Assembly (NCBI RefSeq): GCF_000384315.1
Contig: NZ_ARVW01000001.1
Span: forward strand, 4,154,157-4,218,156
DNA length: 64,000 nucleotides
From: Amycolatopsis nigrescens CSC17Ta-90
GTDB lineage: Bacteria > Actinomycetota > Actinomycetes > Mycobacteriales > Pseudonocardiaceae
Reading direction: 5' to 3'
This document shows, in pieces, positions 52,785 to 61,851 of the stretch (within the stretch, counting starts at the first letter, position 1; every line of letters starts with the position of its first letter). The translations under genes were made by a program, and so were the position numbers. The notes beneath the pieces are model-generated. The model worked only from the letters and a program-made list of their open reading frames with translations. It did no database searches and was not told where the DNA came from.

Positions 52785-53741
52785 TCAGATGCGGCCTGCC
52801 AGGCGTCGCCGCCTGGCCACTTCGGCGAGCAGCACACCGGCCGCGACGGAGGCGTTCAGCGATTCGACACCGGCCGCCATCGGGATGGACACCGTCGCGT
52901 CGCAGGTCTCACCGACCAGCCGCGAAAGCCCGCGGCCCTCCGAGCCAAGCACGATCACCAGCGGGTCGGTGGCCAGCTCGAGCGAGTCGATGTCCACCGA
53001 ACCGTCCGCGTCGAGGCCGACGACCATCAACCCGTCCTGCGCCCACGACTTCAGCTGCCGATTCAGGTTGGTCGCGATCGCCACCGGCATCTTCGCCGCG
53101 GTGCCGGCGCTGGTCCGCCAGGCCACCGCGGTGATCCCGGCGCTGCGCCGGCCGGGCAGCAGCACCCCGTGCGCGCCGAACGCGGCCGCCGAGCGGATCA
53201 CCGCACCCAGGTTGCGCGGATCGGTGACCCCGTCCAGCGCCACCAGCAGCGGTGGCTCACCCGAATCCCGCGCGATCCGCATCAGGTCGTCGGGGTGCTC
53301 GTACTCGAACGGCGGCACCTGCAGGCCGAGGCCCTGGTGCATGGCCCGCCCGGTCTTGCGGTCCAGTTCCTCGCGGGGGATCTCCAGGATGGAGATGCCC
53401 TTGTCCGCGGCCATCCGGACGGCCTCGTTGACCCGGTCGTCCGCGTCGATGTTGATCGCCACGTACAGCGCCGTTCCCGGCACGTCCGCCCGCAGCGCCT
53501 CCACCACCGGGTTTCGCCCGGCGATCACCTCGGGCGCTTCGGCCTTCTGCTCGCGGGTCTTCTCGCGCTTGGCCGCGGCCGCCGCGCGGCGTTGGGCTGG
53601 ATGCCCGGGGCGTGCCTTCGCCGGCGGCGTCGGGCCCTTTCCCTCCAGGCCCTTGCGGACCTGCCCGCCGGAGCCCTTGACCTGACCCTTTTTCGTGCCC
53701 TCCTTGCGGATGGCACCACGTCGCTGCGAATTCCCTGCCAT
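52785..53741 (-). CDS. rlmB: 23S rRNA (guanosine-2'-O-)-methyltransferase RlmB
   Basis: A 318-residue SpoU/TrmH-family 2'-O-methyltransferase. After a basic, disordered ~70-residue N-terminal tail comes the substrate-binding domain [17 protein letters not shown]. The trefoil-knot SPOUT motifs are [28 protein letters not shown] near 185, [12 protein letters not shown] near 265 and [20 protein letters not shown] near 290. It adjoins cysS on the same strand, one base apart, as in mycobacteria (Rv3579c-Rv3580c). Confidence 0.92.
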   Translation of the reverse strand: MAGNSQRRGAIRKEGTKKGQVKGSGGQVRKGLEGKGPTPPAKARPGHPAQRRAAAAAKREKTREQKAEAPEVIAGRNPVVEALRADVPGTALYVAINIDADDRVNEAVRMAADKGISILEIPREELDRKTGRAMHQGLGLQVPPFEYEHPDDLMRIARDSGEPPLLVALDGVTDPRNLGAVIRSAAAFGAHGVLLPGRRSAGITAVAWRTSAGTAAKMPVAIATNLNRQLKSWAQDGLMVVGLDADGSVDIDSLELATDPLVIVLGSEGRGLSRLVGETCDATVSIPMAAGVESLNASVAAGVLLAEVARRRRLAGRI

Positions 53742-53742
53742 A

Positions 53743-55134
53743 TCAAGCTTCTCTTACTGTCCACAAAGGACCATTGGGGGTGTCTTCCACCGCTATTCCG
53801 GCCGCGACGAGCTGGTCGCGTAGTGCGTCCGCGCGGGCGAAGTCACGGTCCGCGCGTGCCTGCTGCCGCTGCTTGAGCAGGCCTTCGACCAGGTCGACCA
53901 GCGCCTGCCGGGCCGGTGACTGGGAACCGGCCAGCGCCGCCCACTGCTCGGACAACGGGTCGAGACCGAGCACCCCGGTCATCCCGCGCACGCTCGCGGC
54001 CAGTTCCAGCGCCTTCTTGTCGTCGCCGGCGTCCAGCGCCGCGTTACCGTCCCGGACGGTGTTGTGCAGCACGGCGAACGCCTTGGGGGTGGCCAGGTCG
54101 TCGTCCAGTGCCGCACCGAACTCGGGCTTGAGCTCGCCGACCTCGACCGAGCCGGCGGCGCCGTCCACCCGCCGCAGGAACTGCTCGATGCGCTGGTAGC
54201 CCTGCGCGGCCTCGGTTAGCGCCCCGTCGGAGTACTCGATGGTCGACCGGTAGTGCGGCTGGACCAGGTAGTACCGCAACTCCGGCGCCCGGTAGCGGCG
54301 CAGCATCTCGGGGATGGACACCGTGTTGCCGAGCGACTTCGACATCTTCTCGCCGGACAGCGTCACCCAGGCGTTGTGCAGCCAGAACCGGGCGAACGGG
54401 TCGCCGGCCGCGTTCGACTGGGCGCGCTCGTTTTCGTGGTGCGGGAAGACCAGGTCGACCCCGCCGCCGTGGATGTCGAACTCGGGACCGAAGTAGGTGG
54501 TCGCCATCGCCGAGCACTCCAGGTGCCAGCCGGGCCTGCCTTCGCCCCACGGCGTCGGCCAGGACGGCTCACCGGGCTTGGCGCGCTTCCACATCGTGAA
54601 GTCGCGCGGGTCGCGCTTGCCCTCGCCGAGCGTTTCGCCCTGCTGCACCTCATCCAGCCGCTGACCGGAGAGCGCGCCGTAGTCGCCGAACGACGTGACC
54701 GAGAAGTACACGTCGCCCTCCGCCGTGTAGGCGTGGCCGGCGTCGATCAGCCGCTGCATCAGCTCGATCATCTGGGTGACGTGCCCGGTCGCGCGCGGCG
54801 CGATCGAGGGCGGCAGGCAGCCGAGGGTCTGGTAGGCGTCCTCGAACGACCGCTCGTGCGTGGCGCCCCACTCCCACCACGGCCTGCCCGCGTCGGCGGC
54901 CTTGGTGAGGATCTTGTCGTCGATATCGGTGACGTTGCGCACCAACCGCACGTCGAGTCCATTGTGGACGAGCCAGCGGCGCAGCACGTCGTAGTTCAGC
55001 GCGCCCCGCACGTGCCCGATGTGCGGCACGCCCTGCACCGTGGCCCCACAGACGTAGATCGACGCGGTCCCGCTCTGGGCAGGATGGAACTCCCGCTGGC
55101 TACGGGTGGCGGTGTCGAAGAGGTGTAGGGCCAC
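53743..55134 (-). CDS. cysS: Cysteinyl-tRNA synthetase
   Basis: A 463-residue class I aminoacyl-tRNA synthetase. The HIGH signature is [20 protein letters not shown] near residue 37 and KMSKS is [12 protein letters not shown] near 265. Zinc ligands are Cys29 (YVCGAT), Cys in WHLECSAMA, and the histidines and Glu of [11 protein letters not shown]. It charges tRNA-Cys. Length and the DALR tail distinguish it from the mycothiol enzyme MshC. It lies in the rlmB-cysS-ispF-ispD-carD block. Confidence 0.96.
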   Translation of the reverse strand: MALHLFDTATRSQREFHPAQSGTASIYVCGATVQGVPHIGHVRGALNYDVLRRWLVHNGLDVRLVRNVTDIDDKILTKAADAGRPWWEWGATHERSFEDAYQTLGCLPPSIAPRATGHVTQMIELMQRLIDAGHAYTAEGDVYFSVTSFGDYGALSGQRLDEVQQGETLGEGKRDPRDFTMWKRAKPGEPSWPTPWGEGRPGWHLECSAMATTYFGPEFDIHGGGVDLVFPHHENERAQSNAAGDPFARFWLHNAWVTLSGEKMSKSLGNTVSIPEMLRRYRAPELRYYLVQPHYRSTIEYSDGALTEAAQGYQRIEQFLRRVDGAAGSVEVGELKPEFGAALDDDLATPKAFAVLHNTVRDGNAALDAGDDKKALELAASVRGMTGVLGLDPLSEQWAALAGSQSPARQALVDLVEGLLKQRQQARADRDFARADALRDQLVAAGIAVEDTPNGPLWTVREA

Positions 55135-55176
55135 GCCGGAATGGTACGGGGCCGGTGTGCACCCCGTCGCGCGGCG

Positions 55177-55863
55177 TCAGAGCACGCCGTGCTCTCGCAA
55201 CGCCACGAGCAGCCCGTCCGGACGTTCGGTCGTCGGCAGCGGCTCGACCAGTGCGAACGGGCAGCCCAGCGCCCTGGCCCCGCCGTCGGCCTCCTCGCTG
55301 TCGCCGACCATCAGCGTCTCAGCGGCCGGGACGCCGAGTCGGTCCAGCGCGACGCGGAAGATCGCCGGGTCCGGCTTGATCGCGCCCACCTCGTAGGACA
55401 GCACGAACTCGTCCACGTACGCGTCCAGTCCGCGGCCGTTGAACGCGGGCCGGATGTCGAACGCGATATTGCTCAGCACGCCCACCTTGAGGCCCTTGCC
55501 CGCCGCGCCCTTCAGCACGGCTTCGGTGTCCGGGTACGGCGTCCACTGGCCCGGGTCGCACAACCGGTCGTAGAGGGCCTTGGCCTGCTCGACCTTGGCG
55601 ACTCCGGACTGCTTCAGCACCTCCAGGTACACCTTCTGGTGCAGCACGGGATCGAGGTCGCGGTTGTGCCAGGCGTGCAGGTGTTCCTCGTCGAGGTCGA
55701 CGACCTGGCCGACCGGCGCGGTCATCCGCCGCATCAGCTCTGCCTGAGCTTCCACGTCCAGCGGGTCGCCGCCGTGGTCGGTCAGCTCGGTCAGCCAGGT
55801 CTCGTCCTGCTCGAGCCGGAACAACGTGCCTGAGAAATCGAACAACACCGCCTGAATGGTCAC
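55177..55863 (-). CDS. HAD-superfamily hydrolase
   Basis: A 228-residue HAD phosphatase-like protein. Motif I is VLFDFSGTLFRLE with the nucleophile Asp9; the second acidic residue is replaced by Ser (DFSGT), which is common in haloacid-dehalogenase-like relatives. Motif II is GVLSNIA, motif III the Lys of GAIKPDPAIF and motif IV MVGDSEEADGG. Substrate unknown. It lies between the PPOX gene and cysS on the same strand. Confidence 0.85.
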   Translation of the reverse strand: MTIQAVLFDFSGTLFRLEQDETWLTELTDHGGDPLDVEAQAELMRRMTAPVGQVVDLDEEHLHAWHNRDLDPVLHQKVYLEVLKQSGVAKVEQAKALYDRLCDPGQWTPYPDTEAVLKGAAGKGLKVGVLSNIAFDIRPAFNGRGLDAYVDEFVLSYEVGAIKPDPAIFRVALDRLGVPAAETLMVGDSEEADGGARALGCPFALVEPLPTTERPDGLLVALREHGVL

Positions 55864-55888
55864 CAGGTCAGGTTAGCCGTTCGGCAGG

Positions 55889-56284
55889 TCAGGCGGAGAA
55901 ACCAGTGATCTTGTCCGCGGTGACCCGGACCACCACGCGCACCACGCTCTCGGGCTCGGCCGGGTAGTCCCGGCCGCCGTACTTGTTCGACAGCTCGTCG
56001 ATCAGCGCCCGGCCGCCCTCCTCGGTGACCTCCGCGGTGCCGCGTACCTCGACGTAGCTGTACGGGTTCTTCAGGTCGAAGATCGAGACGCTGATCCGCG
56101 GGTCGCGTGCCAGGTTGCGCTCCTTCCGGCGGCCCCTGGTGGTGGAGAACACCACGGTGTCACCTTCCCGCTTCACCCAGAGCACCGAGGACTGCGGGCC
56201 GCCGTCCGGGTTCAGGGTGCAGACGGTGGCGTAGTTGGCCCCGTCGAAGAGGGCGCGGGTGGTCTCGTTGAAGGTCTGTGCCAT
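55889..56284 (-). CDS. PPOX-class F420-dependent flavin/deazaflavin oxidoreductase
   Basis: A 131-residue split-barrel protein of the Rv1155-like group. Typical segments are NYATVCTLNPDGGPQSSVLWVKREGD, FSTTRGRRKERNLARDPRISVSIFD and YVEVRGTAEV. Such proteins use F420 (or FMN) and include biliverdin reductases; the substrate is unknown. A heme-degrading MhuD in the same region makes a bilin-reducing role thinkable, but this is speculation. Confidence 0.85.
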   Translation of the reverse strand: MAQTFNETTRALFDGANYATVCTLNPDGGPQSSVLWVKREGDTVVFSTTRGRRKERNLARDPRISVSIFDLKNPYSYVEVRGTAEVTEEGGRALIDELSNKYGGRDYPAEPESVVRVVVRVTADKITGFSA

Positions 56285-56311
56285 GGCGCCGAGCGTAGTT
56301 CCGGCGCGTGC

Positions 56312-56800
56312 TCAACCGGTCGCGGACGCGCCGTCGTCCACGGGCAGCAGAAGCGCGGTCGCGATGGCCGCGATCCCTTCGCCGCGGCCGGTCAGGCCGA
56401 GCCCGTCGGTGGTGGTGCCGGCGACGCTCACCTGCCCGCCCGCCGCGTCACCGAGCACGCGCTGGGCCTCCTCGCGGCGGGTACCGATACGCGGCGCGTT
56501 GCCGATGACCTGCACCGACGCGTTGCCGAGGCGTAGTCCCGCGGCCCGGACCCGCCGCCGGACCTCGGCCAGCAGCTCCGCGCCGTGCGCTCCCGACCAG
56601 CGGGGGTCACCGGTGCCGAACACCGCGCCGAGATCGCCGAGGCCGGCCGCGGCCAGCATCGCGTCGCAGAGCGCGTGCGCTGCCACATCGCCGTCCGAAT
56701 GCCCGGCGCAGCCGTCGACGCCGGGCCAGTGCAGCCCGGCGACCCAGCATGCACGGCCGGGTTCCACCGGGTGCACGTCCACGCCGGTGCCCACTCTCAA
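56312..56800 (-). CDS. ispF: 2-C-methyl-D-erythritol 2,4-cyclodiphosphate synthase
   Basis: IspF closes the cyclic diphosphate in the MEP isoprenoid pathway. The 162-residue protein starts at TTG 56800, overlapping the ispD stop. Zinc ligands are Asp8, His10 ([10 protein letters not shown]) and His42 ([14 protein letters not shown]), and the nucleotide loop is [17 protein letters not shown]. All family residues are kept. The larger in-frame ORF upstream is a shadow of ispD. The neighbouring IspD, by contrast, has lost key residues. Confidence 0.93.
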   Translation of the reverse strand: MRVGTGVDVHPVEPGRACWVAGLHWPGVDGCAGHSDGDVAAHALCDAMLAAAGLGDLGAVFGTGDPRWSGAHGAELLAEVRRRVRAAGLRLGNASVQVIGNAPRIGTRREEAQRVLGDAAGGQVSVAGTTTDGLGLTGRGEGIAAIATALLLPVDDGASATG

Positions 56801-57462
56801 GACTTCCCCCGCTGGTCGAGGTCGCGGACCAGCATGGCCTCGGCGACCGCCAGGTCGAACGGGGTGGCCACGCGCAGCGCGTTCGGATGGCCGGCGACGG
56901 TGTGCACCGCGTCGCCCAGCTTGCTGACCGGATCGGCGCCGCACACGTCGCGGAACACCTCTTCGGTGAAGCCCTGCGGGCTCTGCACGGTGCGCAGCCG
57001 AGCGCGGTCCTGAGTGCCGGTGACCACGTCATCCGCGTTGACCAGCTTGACGGTGTCGGTGACCGGCAGCACCGGGACCACCGCGCCGGCACCCTCCGCG
57101 ACCGCGGAGACCACCGCCCGGATGGTGGCGGGCGGGGTGAAGGCGCGGGCCGCGTCGTGCAGCAGGACGATCTGGTAGGTACCGGGCTCGACGGCCGCGA
57201 AGGCGAGTCGTGTCGATTCGGCGCGATCGGCGCCACCGGGGAGCACCCGCACCCGGGTTTCGGCGCCGGGCAGGGCCCGCAACGCCGACCGATAGGACGC
57301 AACATGCCGCGCGGGGGCCGTTACGATCACCAGATCCACGCTCCGGGAATCGAACAGCCCTCGCACGGCATGGGTCAGCAGGGGTTCACCATGTACCGGG
57401 GCCAACACGTCCGGCTCGGCGGAACCGTGTGCATCGGCAGCGACAAGCGCGACGACCTTCAC
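56797..57462 (-). CDS. ispD: IspD-family cytidylyltransferase with degenerate active site
   Basis: A 221-residue IspD homologue starting at GTG 57462. The fold is recognisable by [27 protein letters not shown] and [10 protein letters not shown]. The CTP-binding start AAGxGxRxxxxxPK is replaced by [16 protein letters not shown], losing the catalytic Arg and Lys (E. coli Arg20 and Lys27), and the KIT lysine near the end is RVAT. About 13 residues of the TDDASLVE region are also missing. It may be inactive, have changed function, or be backed up by another IspD elsewhere. It stays between carD and ispF as in mycobacteria. Confidence 0.85.
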   Translation of the reverse strand: MKVVALVAADAHGSAEPDVLAPVHGEPLLTHAVRGLFDSRSVDLVIVTAPARHVASYRSALRALPGAETRVRVLPGGADRAESTRLAFAAVEPGTYQIVLLHDAARAFTPPATIRAVVSAVAEGAGAVVPVLPVTDTVKLVNADDVVTGTQDRARLRTVQSPQGFTEEVFRDVCGADPVSKLGDAVHTVAGHPNALRVATPFDLAVAEAMLVRDLDQRGKS

Positions 57463-57492
57463 CGTCGTGATCGCCTTCCCGGCAGCCTGTAA

Positions 57493-57984
57493 CTAAACCG
57501 CTGCGGTTTCCAGAACTTCGTCGAGCAGCACTTCAGCCTTGCCCTCGTCGGTGCCCTCGGCGAGCGCGAGCTCGCTCACCAGGATTTGCCGAGCCTTCGC
57601 CAGCATGCGCTTCTCGCCGGCCGAAAGGCCACGGTCCTTCTCTCGCCGCCAGAGGTCGCGCACCACTTCGGCCACCTTGTTCACATCGCCGGAGGCGAGC
57701 TTCTCGAGGTTGGCCTTGTACCGACGAGACCAGTTCGTGGGCTCCTCGGTGTGCGGAGCACGCAGCACGTCGAAGACACGGTTCAAACCATCCTGGCCAA
57801 CGACATCACGCACACCGACGATCTCGGCGTTGTCTGCTGGCACGCGAACCGTAAGATCCCCTTGCGCGACCTTGAGGACGAGGTACTTCTTCTCCTCGCC
57901 CTTGATCACACGGGTCTCGATTGCCTCGATGAGTGCGGCACCGTGGTGCGGGTAGACGACGGTCTCTCCGACCTTGAAAACCAT
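57493..57984 (-). CDS. carD: CarD-family RNA polymerase-binding transcription factor
   Basis: CarD binds the RNA polymerase beta subunit and stabilises the open complex at rRNA and many other promoters. The 163-residue protein has the N-terminal RNAP-interacting Tudor-like domain ([24 protein letters not shown]), then a helical DNA-binding domain with the tryptophan of [22 protein letters not shown] that wedges into the -10 region. It lies 30 bases upstream of ispD and is divergent from the lpqE-like gene. Confidence 0.96.
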   Translation of the reverse strand: MVFKVGETVVYPHHGAALIEAIETRVIKGEEKKYLVLKVAQGDLTVRVPADNAEIVGVRDVVGQDGLNRVFDVLRAPHTEEPTNWSRRYKANLEKLASGDVNKVAEVVRDLWRREKDRGLSAGEKRMLAKARQILVSELALAEGTDEGKAEVLLDEVLETAAV

Positions 57985-58284
57985 GTGTCCTCTGCCCCTT
58001 TCGCTACCGCCATCTTAGCACGGGGTGCCGGAGGGCACCTAGGCACCCGTGATCCGTCCTCGCAGGTCAGCGGCCTGAAAGTGCTCTGGACGGGGGTTGA
58101 CAAAGGTGCATTTCCCATGCTCATGCAGGTGGGGCGCAAGCGATTCCCCGGCTCCGGCCAATCCATTATGGACATTTGAGCTACGGCTCTTGGCGCCGAA
58201 ACGGCACCAGGTTTCGACTCTCAGCAGGCCCCCGCTACCCTTCGCGGGTAGATCAGGTGTGCGCTTAGGGAGGGACTGTCCACC
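57985..58284. promoter_or_regulatory. Divergent promoter region carD / lpqE-like
   Basis: This 300-base gap between divergent genes is less GC-rich around 58095-58200. A TTGACA lies at 58098-58103 on the plus strand but has no clear -10 at 17 bases. No palindrome or riboswitch was recognised. Confidence 0.4.
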
Positions 58285-58893
58285 GTGAGGCTGCAGAATC
58301 ATCGCGTGCTCGGCTCTGCTGTGCTCGGTCTCGGCGCCGCCATGGCGATCGCCGGGTGCGGCGCGGGGCAAATCACCCAGACGGACAGCCAGAAGTCGGG
58401 GGTCCTCGGCGCGGGCGCGCAGAAGGGCCCGGTCTCCGTGCGCAACGCCGTGGTGGTCAACCGCAACTCCTGCGACCAGGCGTACACCCCTGGCATGGAC
58501 GCGCCGCTCTCGGCGCAGTTCGCCAACACCGGTGGCGCCGACGTGCAGCTGCTCTCGGTCACCTCCGAGGTGGCCACCGGCGCCGTCATCGAGGGCTCGA
58601 AGGTGGTTCCCGCCGGTCACAAGCTCCAGATCGACGAGCCGGGCCGGCCGGGTGTGCAGCAGGTCTCCGAGCCGGGCGCCTCCTCTTCTTCGCAGGACCA
58701 GCAGGTCGGCCACGCCACCATCACGCTGCAGGGCCTCAAGCGCGTGCTGTGGCCGGGCCAGACCATCAAGGTCACCTTCAACTTCAGCAACGGCGCTGCC
58801 CCGGCCTCGATCCCGATCGGCGAGCCCTCCGTGCAGCTCAAGTGCGACGTACCGGGCGGCGAGGCCAAGGAAGGCGAGTCGGGCGGGCACTGA
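58285..58893 (+). CDS. LpqE-like lipoprotein (PCuAC-like fold)
   Basis: A 202-residue lipoprotein starting at GTG 58285 with lipobox AIAGC (Cys25). The mature part has the beta-rich copper-chaperone-like fold of LpqE (VRNAVVVNRN, APLSAQFANTGGADVQLLSVTSEVA, LKRVLWPGQTIKVTFNFSNG), but the metal-binding Met/His motif of true PCuAC proteins is not evident. It lies between carD (divergent) and radA as does lpqE (Rv3584) in M. tuberculosis. Function is unproven. Confidence 0.8.
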   Translation: MRLQNHRVLGSAVLGLGAAMAIAGCGAGQITQTDSQKSGVLGAGAQKGPVSVRNAVVVNRNSCDQAYTPGMDAPLSAQFANTGGADVQLLSVTSEVATGAVIEGSKVVPAGHKLQIDEPGRPGVQQVSEPGASSSSQDQQVGHATITLQGLKRVLWPGQTIKVTFNFSNGAAPASIPIGEPSVQLKCDVPGGEAKEGESGGH

Positions 58894-58935
58894 CCCGCGC
58901 GGAACTGTCGGTGCCCCCGGCTAACGTCTGCGGCA

Positions 58936-60306
58936 ATGGTCAAGAAGGGTGCGACCTACCGCTGCGCGGAGTGCGGTAACGAGGTCGCGAAGTGGGTCGG
59001 CCGCTGTCCGGAGTGCCAAGCGTGGGGATCGATCGAGGAGCGCGGGGACGCGCGCCCGGTCATCGCCAGGGTGGTCGCCGGTGCGCCGAGCGCGCCCGCG
59101 AGGCCGATCGGTGAGGTCGATGTAGAGACCGCGCGGGCGCGGGGCACCGGGGTCTCGGAGCTGGACCGGGTGCTGGGCGGCGGCCTGGTGCCCGGCGCGG
59201 TGGTGCTGCTGGCGGGGGAGCCGGGGGTCGGCAAGTCGACCTTGCTGCTTGAGGTCGCGTTCCAGTGGGCAGCGTTGGGACGGGATTCGGGGCCTTCGCT
59301 GTATGTCACGGGTGAGGAGTCGGCGGGACAGGTGCGGCTGCGCGCGGAGCGCACCGGCAACCTGCACGGGTCGATGTACCTGGCCGCGGAGAGCGACCTG
59401 TCCGCGGTGCTCGGGCACGTGGACGCGGTGAAGCCGGGCATGCTGATCGTGGACTCGGTGCAGACCATGTCGTCGCCGCAGGTGGACGGCGCGCCCGGCG
59501 GGGTCACCCAGGTCAGGGCGGTGACCGCGGGCCTGGTCGCGCTGGCCAAGGAGCGCGGCCTGCCGGTGGTGCTGGTCGGCCACGTCACCAAGGACGGTTC
59601 GGTGGCCGGCCCGCGGGTGCTGGAGCACCTGGTGGACGTGGTGCTGCAGTTCGAGGGCGACCGGCACTCCACCTTGCGGCTGCTTCGCGGGGTGAAGAAC
59701 AGGTTCGGCGCGGCGGACGAGATCGGCTGCTTCGAGCTGGTCGAAGAGGGCATCGTCGGCGTGCCCGACCCGTCCGGACTGTTCCTGAACCGGGACGCCG
59801 ATCCGGTGCCGGGTACCGCGGTAACCGTTGCGGTGGAAGGAAAACGGCCGCTGCTCGGCGAGGTGCAGGCGCTGGTCGCGCAGTCCTACATGCCGCAGCC
59901 GCGGCGGGCGGTGAGCGGGCTGGACTCGGCGCGGGTCGGCATGGTGCTCGCGGTGCTGGAGAAACGCGCTGGGCTGAAACTGGGCGACAAGGACGTCTAC
60001 GCGGCGACCGTGGGCGGCATGAAGATCACCGAGCCGGCGGTGGACCTGGCGCTGGTGCTCGCCATCGCTTCCTCCGCGGAGAACGTGGCACTGTCCCCGC
60101 GGCTGGTCGCGGTGGGCGAGGTGGGGCTGGCCGGGGAGATCCGGCGGGTCGGCGGGGTCGGCAGGCGGATCAGCGAAGCGGCCCGGCTCGGCTTCACGCA
60201 TGCGTTGGTGCCGCCCGATTCCGGGCGGTTGCCGGACGGTATCCGGGCGCTCGAGGTGAGCAACGTGGGCCTGGCGCTGTCCGCGGCGCAGCACGCCCGG
60301 TCTTGA
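58936..60306 (+). CDS. radA: DNA repair protein RadA (Sms)
   Basis: RadA promotes branch migration in recombinational repair. The 456-residue protein has the N-terminal zinc finger YRCAECGNEVAKWVGRCPEC, the RecA-like core with Walker A GEPGVGKSTLL near residue 96 and the RadA-specific KNRFG motif near 254. A C-terminal Lon-like domain follows (AVTVAVEGKRPLLGEVQALV, VGGMKITEPAVDLAL). The disA gene, which follows radA in many actinobacteria, is not here. Confidence 0.96.
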   Translation: MVKKGATYRCAECGNEVAKWVGRCPECQAWGSIEERGDARPVIARVVAGAPSAPARPIGEVDVETARARGTGVSELDRVLGGGLVPGAVVLLAGEPGVGKSTLLLEVAFQWAALGRDSGPSLYVTGEESAGQVRLRAERTGNLHGSMYLAAESDLSAVLGHVDAVKPGMLIVDSVQTMSSPQVDGAPGGVTQVRAVTAGLVALAKERGLPVVLVGHVTKDGSVAGPRVLEHLVDVVLQFEGDRHSTLRLLRGVKNRFGAADEIGCFELVEEGIVGVPDPSGLFLNRDADPVPGTAVTVAVEGKRPLLGEVQALVAQSYMPQPRRAVSGLDSARVGMVLAVLEKRAGLKLGDKDVYAATVGGMKITEPAVDLALVLAIASSAENVALSPRLVAVGEVGLAGEIRRVGGVGRRISEAARLGFTHALVPPDSGRLPDGIRALEVSNVGLALSAAQHARS

Positions 60307-60339
60307 CCTGAACCTATCTTGAGGTAGCAGGGTTCGGGT

Positions 60340-60699
60340 ATGAGCGTCGACAACGGCTTCTACTCGATCATCGACTACACCGTCGACGGGCCCGAAACCC
60401 AACGTGAACTGACGGCCGCCTTCGCCGAGGTCCAGCGGCGATGGGTGTGTTTCTACCCCGGCTACCGCTCGGCCCGGTTCCACCTGAGCACCGACGGGAC
60501 GCGGGTTTACAACATCGTGCACTGGGCCAGCGAGGCGGACTACCGGAACTTCGTGGAGAACTCGGACACGGATGGCCGGGTGGCCGCCATCCAGGCCGCC
60601 TTGGCCGGCCTTGCCGGCCACGCCGAACCCCGGATGACCGGCGTGCCCACCTACACCGTTGCGCACGAGGTCGGCCCCGCCCATACGAGCCCAACGTGA
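60340..60699 (+). CDS. ABM-fold (antibiotic biosynthesis monooxygenase-like) protein
   Basis: A 119-residue dimeric alpha/beta-barrel protein (FYSIIDYTVDGPETQRELTAAF, YPGYRSARFHLSTDGTRVYNIVHWASEADYRNFVE). The family includes small monooxygenases and heme-binding proteins; the MhuD catalytic set is not evident. The last codons, ACG AGC CCA ACG TGA (TSPT stop), lie in the left arm of a palindromic repeat, so the natural C-terminus may have been replaced. Confidence 0.75.
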   Translation: MSVDNGFYSIIDYTVDGPETQRELTAAFAEVQRRWVCFYPGYRSARFHLSTDGTRVYNIVHWASEADYRNFVENSDTDGRVAAIQAALAGLAGHAEPRMTGVPTYTVAHEVGPAHTSPT

Positions 60700-60737
60700 C
60701 GTTTGGCTCGTTCTATCGGCCAAACGTCACGTTGGGC
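60687..60737. repeat. CCCAACGTGACGTTTGG-family palindrome, copy 2, overlapping a stop codon
   Basis: Arms 60689-60707 (GCCCAACGTGACGTTTGGC) and 60719-60737 are a perfect 19-bp inverted repeat with an 11-base loop. It shares its arms with 36995-37049. The stop codon of the ABM gene (60697-60699) is inside the left arm, and the element lies between convergent genes. Confidence 0.9.
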
Positions 60738-60786
60738 CGGGGTCCGTGCGTCCCCCGACGGACGCACGGGCCCGGACCCCGGCGCG

Positions 60787-61851
60787 TCAGCCGGGCGGCT
60801 TCACACCGATCTCGGTGGCGACGCCGTACTCGTAGTTGGCTTCAGAGCTGACGGAGCCCGCGGGACTGGCGCCGCGGTCCTCCAGTTCGGTCTCCCGCTC
60901 GCCGATCAGCTGCCCGGTGGCCGGGTCGACGATGATCTGCTGCCGGACGCCGGCCTTCTCGATGGCCAGTGACGTGCCGATCCTGCCGTCGAGGGTCCGG
61001 ACGTCCGGGGTCACCTGGAGCCCCGGCACCATGGCGAGCGCCTGGTACATGGTGTTGCGGTACTCCGCCGGCACCCGGCCGGTGCGCAGTGCGTCCGCCA
61101 CGTACACGAGCATCTCGAGGTCGGGGTCCTTTCCCCGGTCCTCGGTGTCGGCGCGAAGCCGGTCGTAGAGCTGGCGCGGGGGCTTGGGCAACTCGGCCAG
61201 GAACTTCGGGTTCGGCTGCTGCCAGGCGCCCTCGATCGGCCCGTAGAACTCGCCGCGCGGTGCCCGCTTCTCCTCGGGGCTGGACGGCGGCGAGAACTGG
61301 ACCCCGTTGGCGATGGCCTCTTGTTCGGTGCCCACCACCCAGATCCGCTTGCCGGTGGAGCCCGAGCGCATCAGCCATTCCTGGTTCTGGTCGAAGGGCA
61401 TCCAGTACTCGGTGACGCTCTCGTTCAGGTAGCTGAACTTCTTGTCGTCATCACCGGTGCTGTGCATGGCCCAGGCGTGCTTCGCGAAGTAGCGGTACTG
61501 GCCGGGCGCCACGACGGGATCGCTCGAACCGAACCAGGCGATGCCGGTCTGCTGGGCACCCGATTCGATCGGGGCCGGCCGGTCCACCATCAGGTTGGCC
61601 GCGGTGATGCCGCCGGCGGCCACCACGACCACCGCGGCGGCGGCGCTGGCCCAGCGCACCCAGGACTTGCCCGTCTTCTTCGGCGGCCGACCGGACAGCT
61701 GCTCGGCGGTGACCGTCCCGGCGCCGCGCAGCATCGCGTCCCTGGCCCGGCGCAGCTCGTTTTCGTCGGTGTGCGGGTCGGCGTGCAGGGTGGCCAGCGC
61801 GGTGTCCAGCTCCGCTTCGGACCAGACCTGTCGCAGATTGTCTTCACTCAT
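60787..61851 (-). CDS. CU044_5270-family membrane protein next to an ECF sigma factor
   Basis: A 354-residue protein with a cytoplasmic N-terminus (WSEAELDTALATLHADPHTDENELRRARDAML), one membrane helix (WASAAAAVVVVAAGGITAANL, near residue 72) and a large external domain. This is the plan of CU044_5270 proteins, which pair with ECF sigma factors and may act as anti-sigma or sensor partners. It overlaps the sigma factor gene by 8 bases, so the two are co-translated. Function not proven. Confidence 0.85.
   Translation of the reverse strand: MSEDNLRQVWSEAELDTALATLHADPHTDENELRRARDAMLRGAGTVTAEQLSGRPPKKTGKSWVRWASAAAAVVVVAAGGITAANLMVDRPAPIESGAQQTGIAWFGSSDPVVAPGQYRYFAKHAWAMHSTGDDDKKFSYLNESVTEYWMPFDQNQEWLMRSGSTGKRIWVVGTEQEAIANGVQFSPPSSPEEKRAPRGEFYGPIEGAWQQPNPKFLAELPKPPRQLYDRLRADTEDRGKDPDLEMLVYVADALRTGRVPAEYRNTMYQALAMVPGLQVTPDVRTLDGRIGTSLAIEKAGVRQQIIVDPATGQLIGERETELEDRGASPAGSVSSEANYEYGVATEIGVKPPG

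Noticed and set aside
54253..55128. 291-residue plus-strand frame over cysS
   Set aside because: Antisense shadow of cysteinyl-tRNA synthetase with no domain content.
58098..58103. TTGACA as a defined lpqE-like promoter
   Set aside because: No acceptable -10 follows at 16-19 bases, so it is left as part of a general promoter region.
9019..60737. Palindromic repeats as a CRISPR array
   Set aside because: They are single, widely spaced elements of different families without spacers or cas genes.
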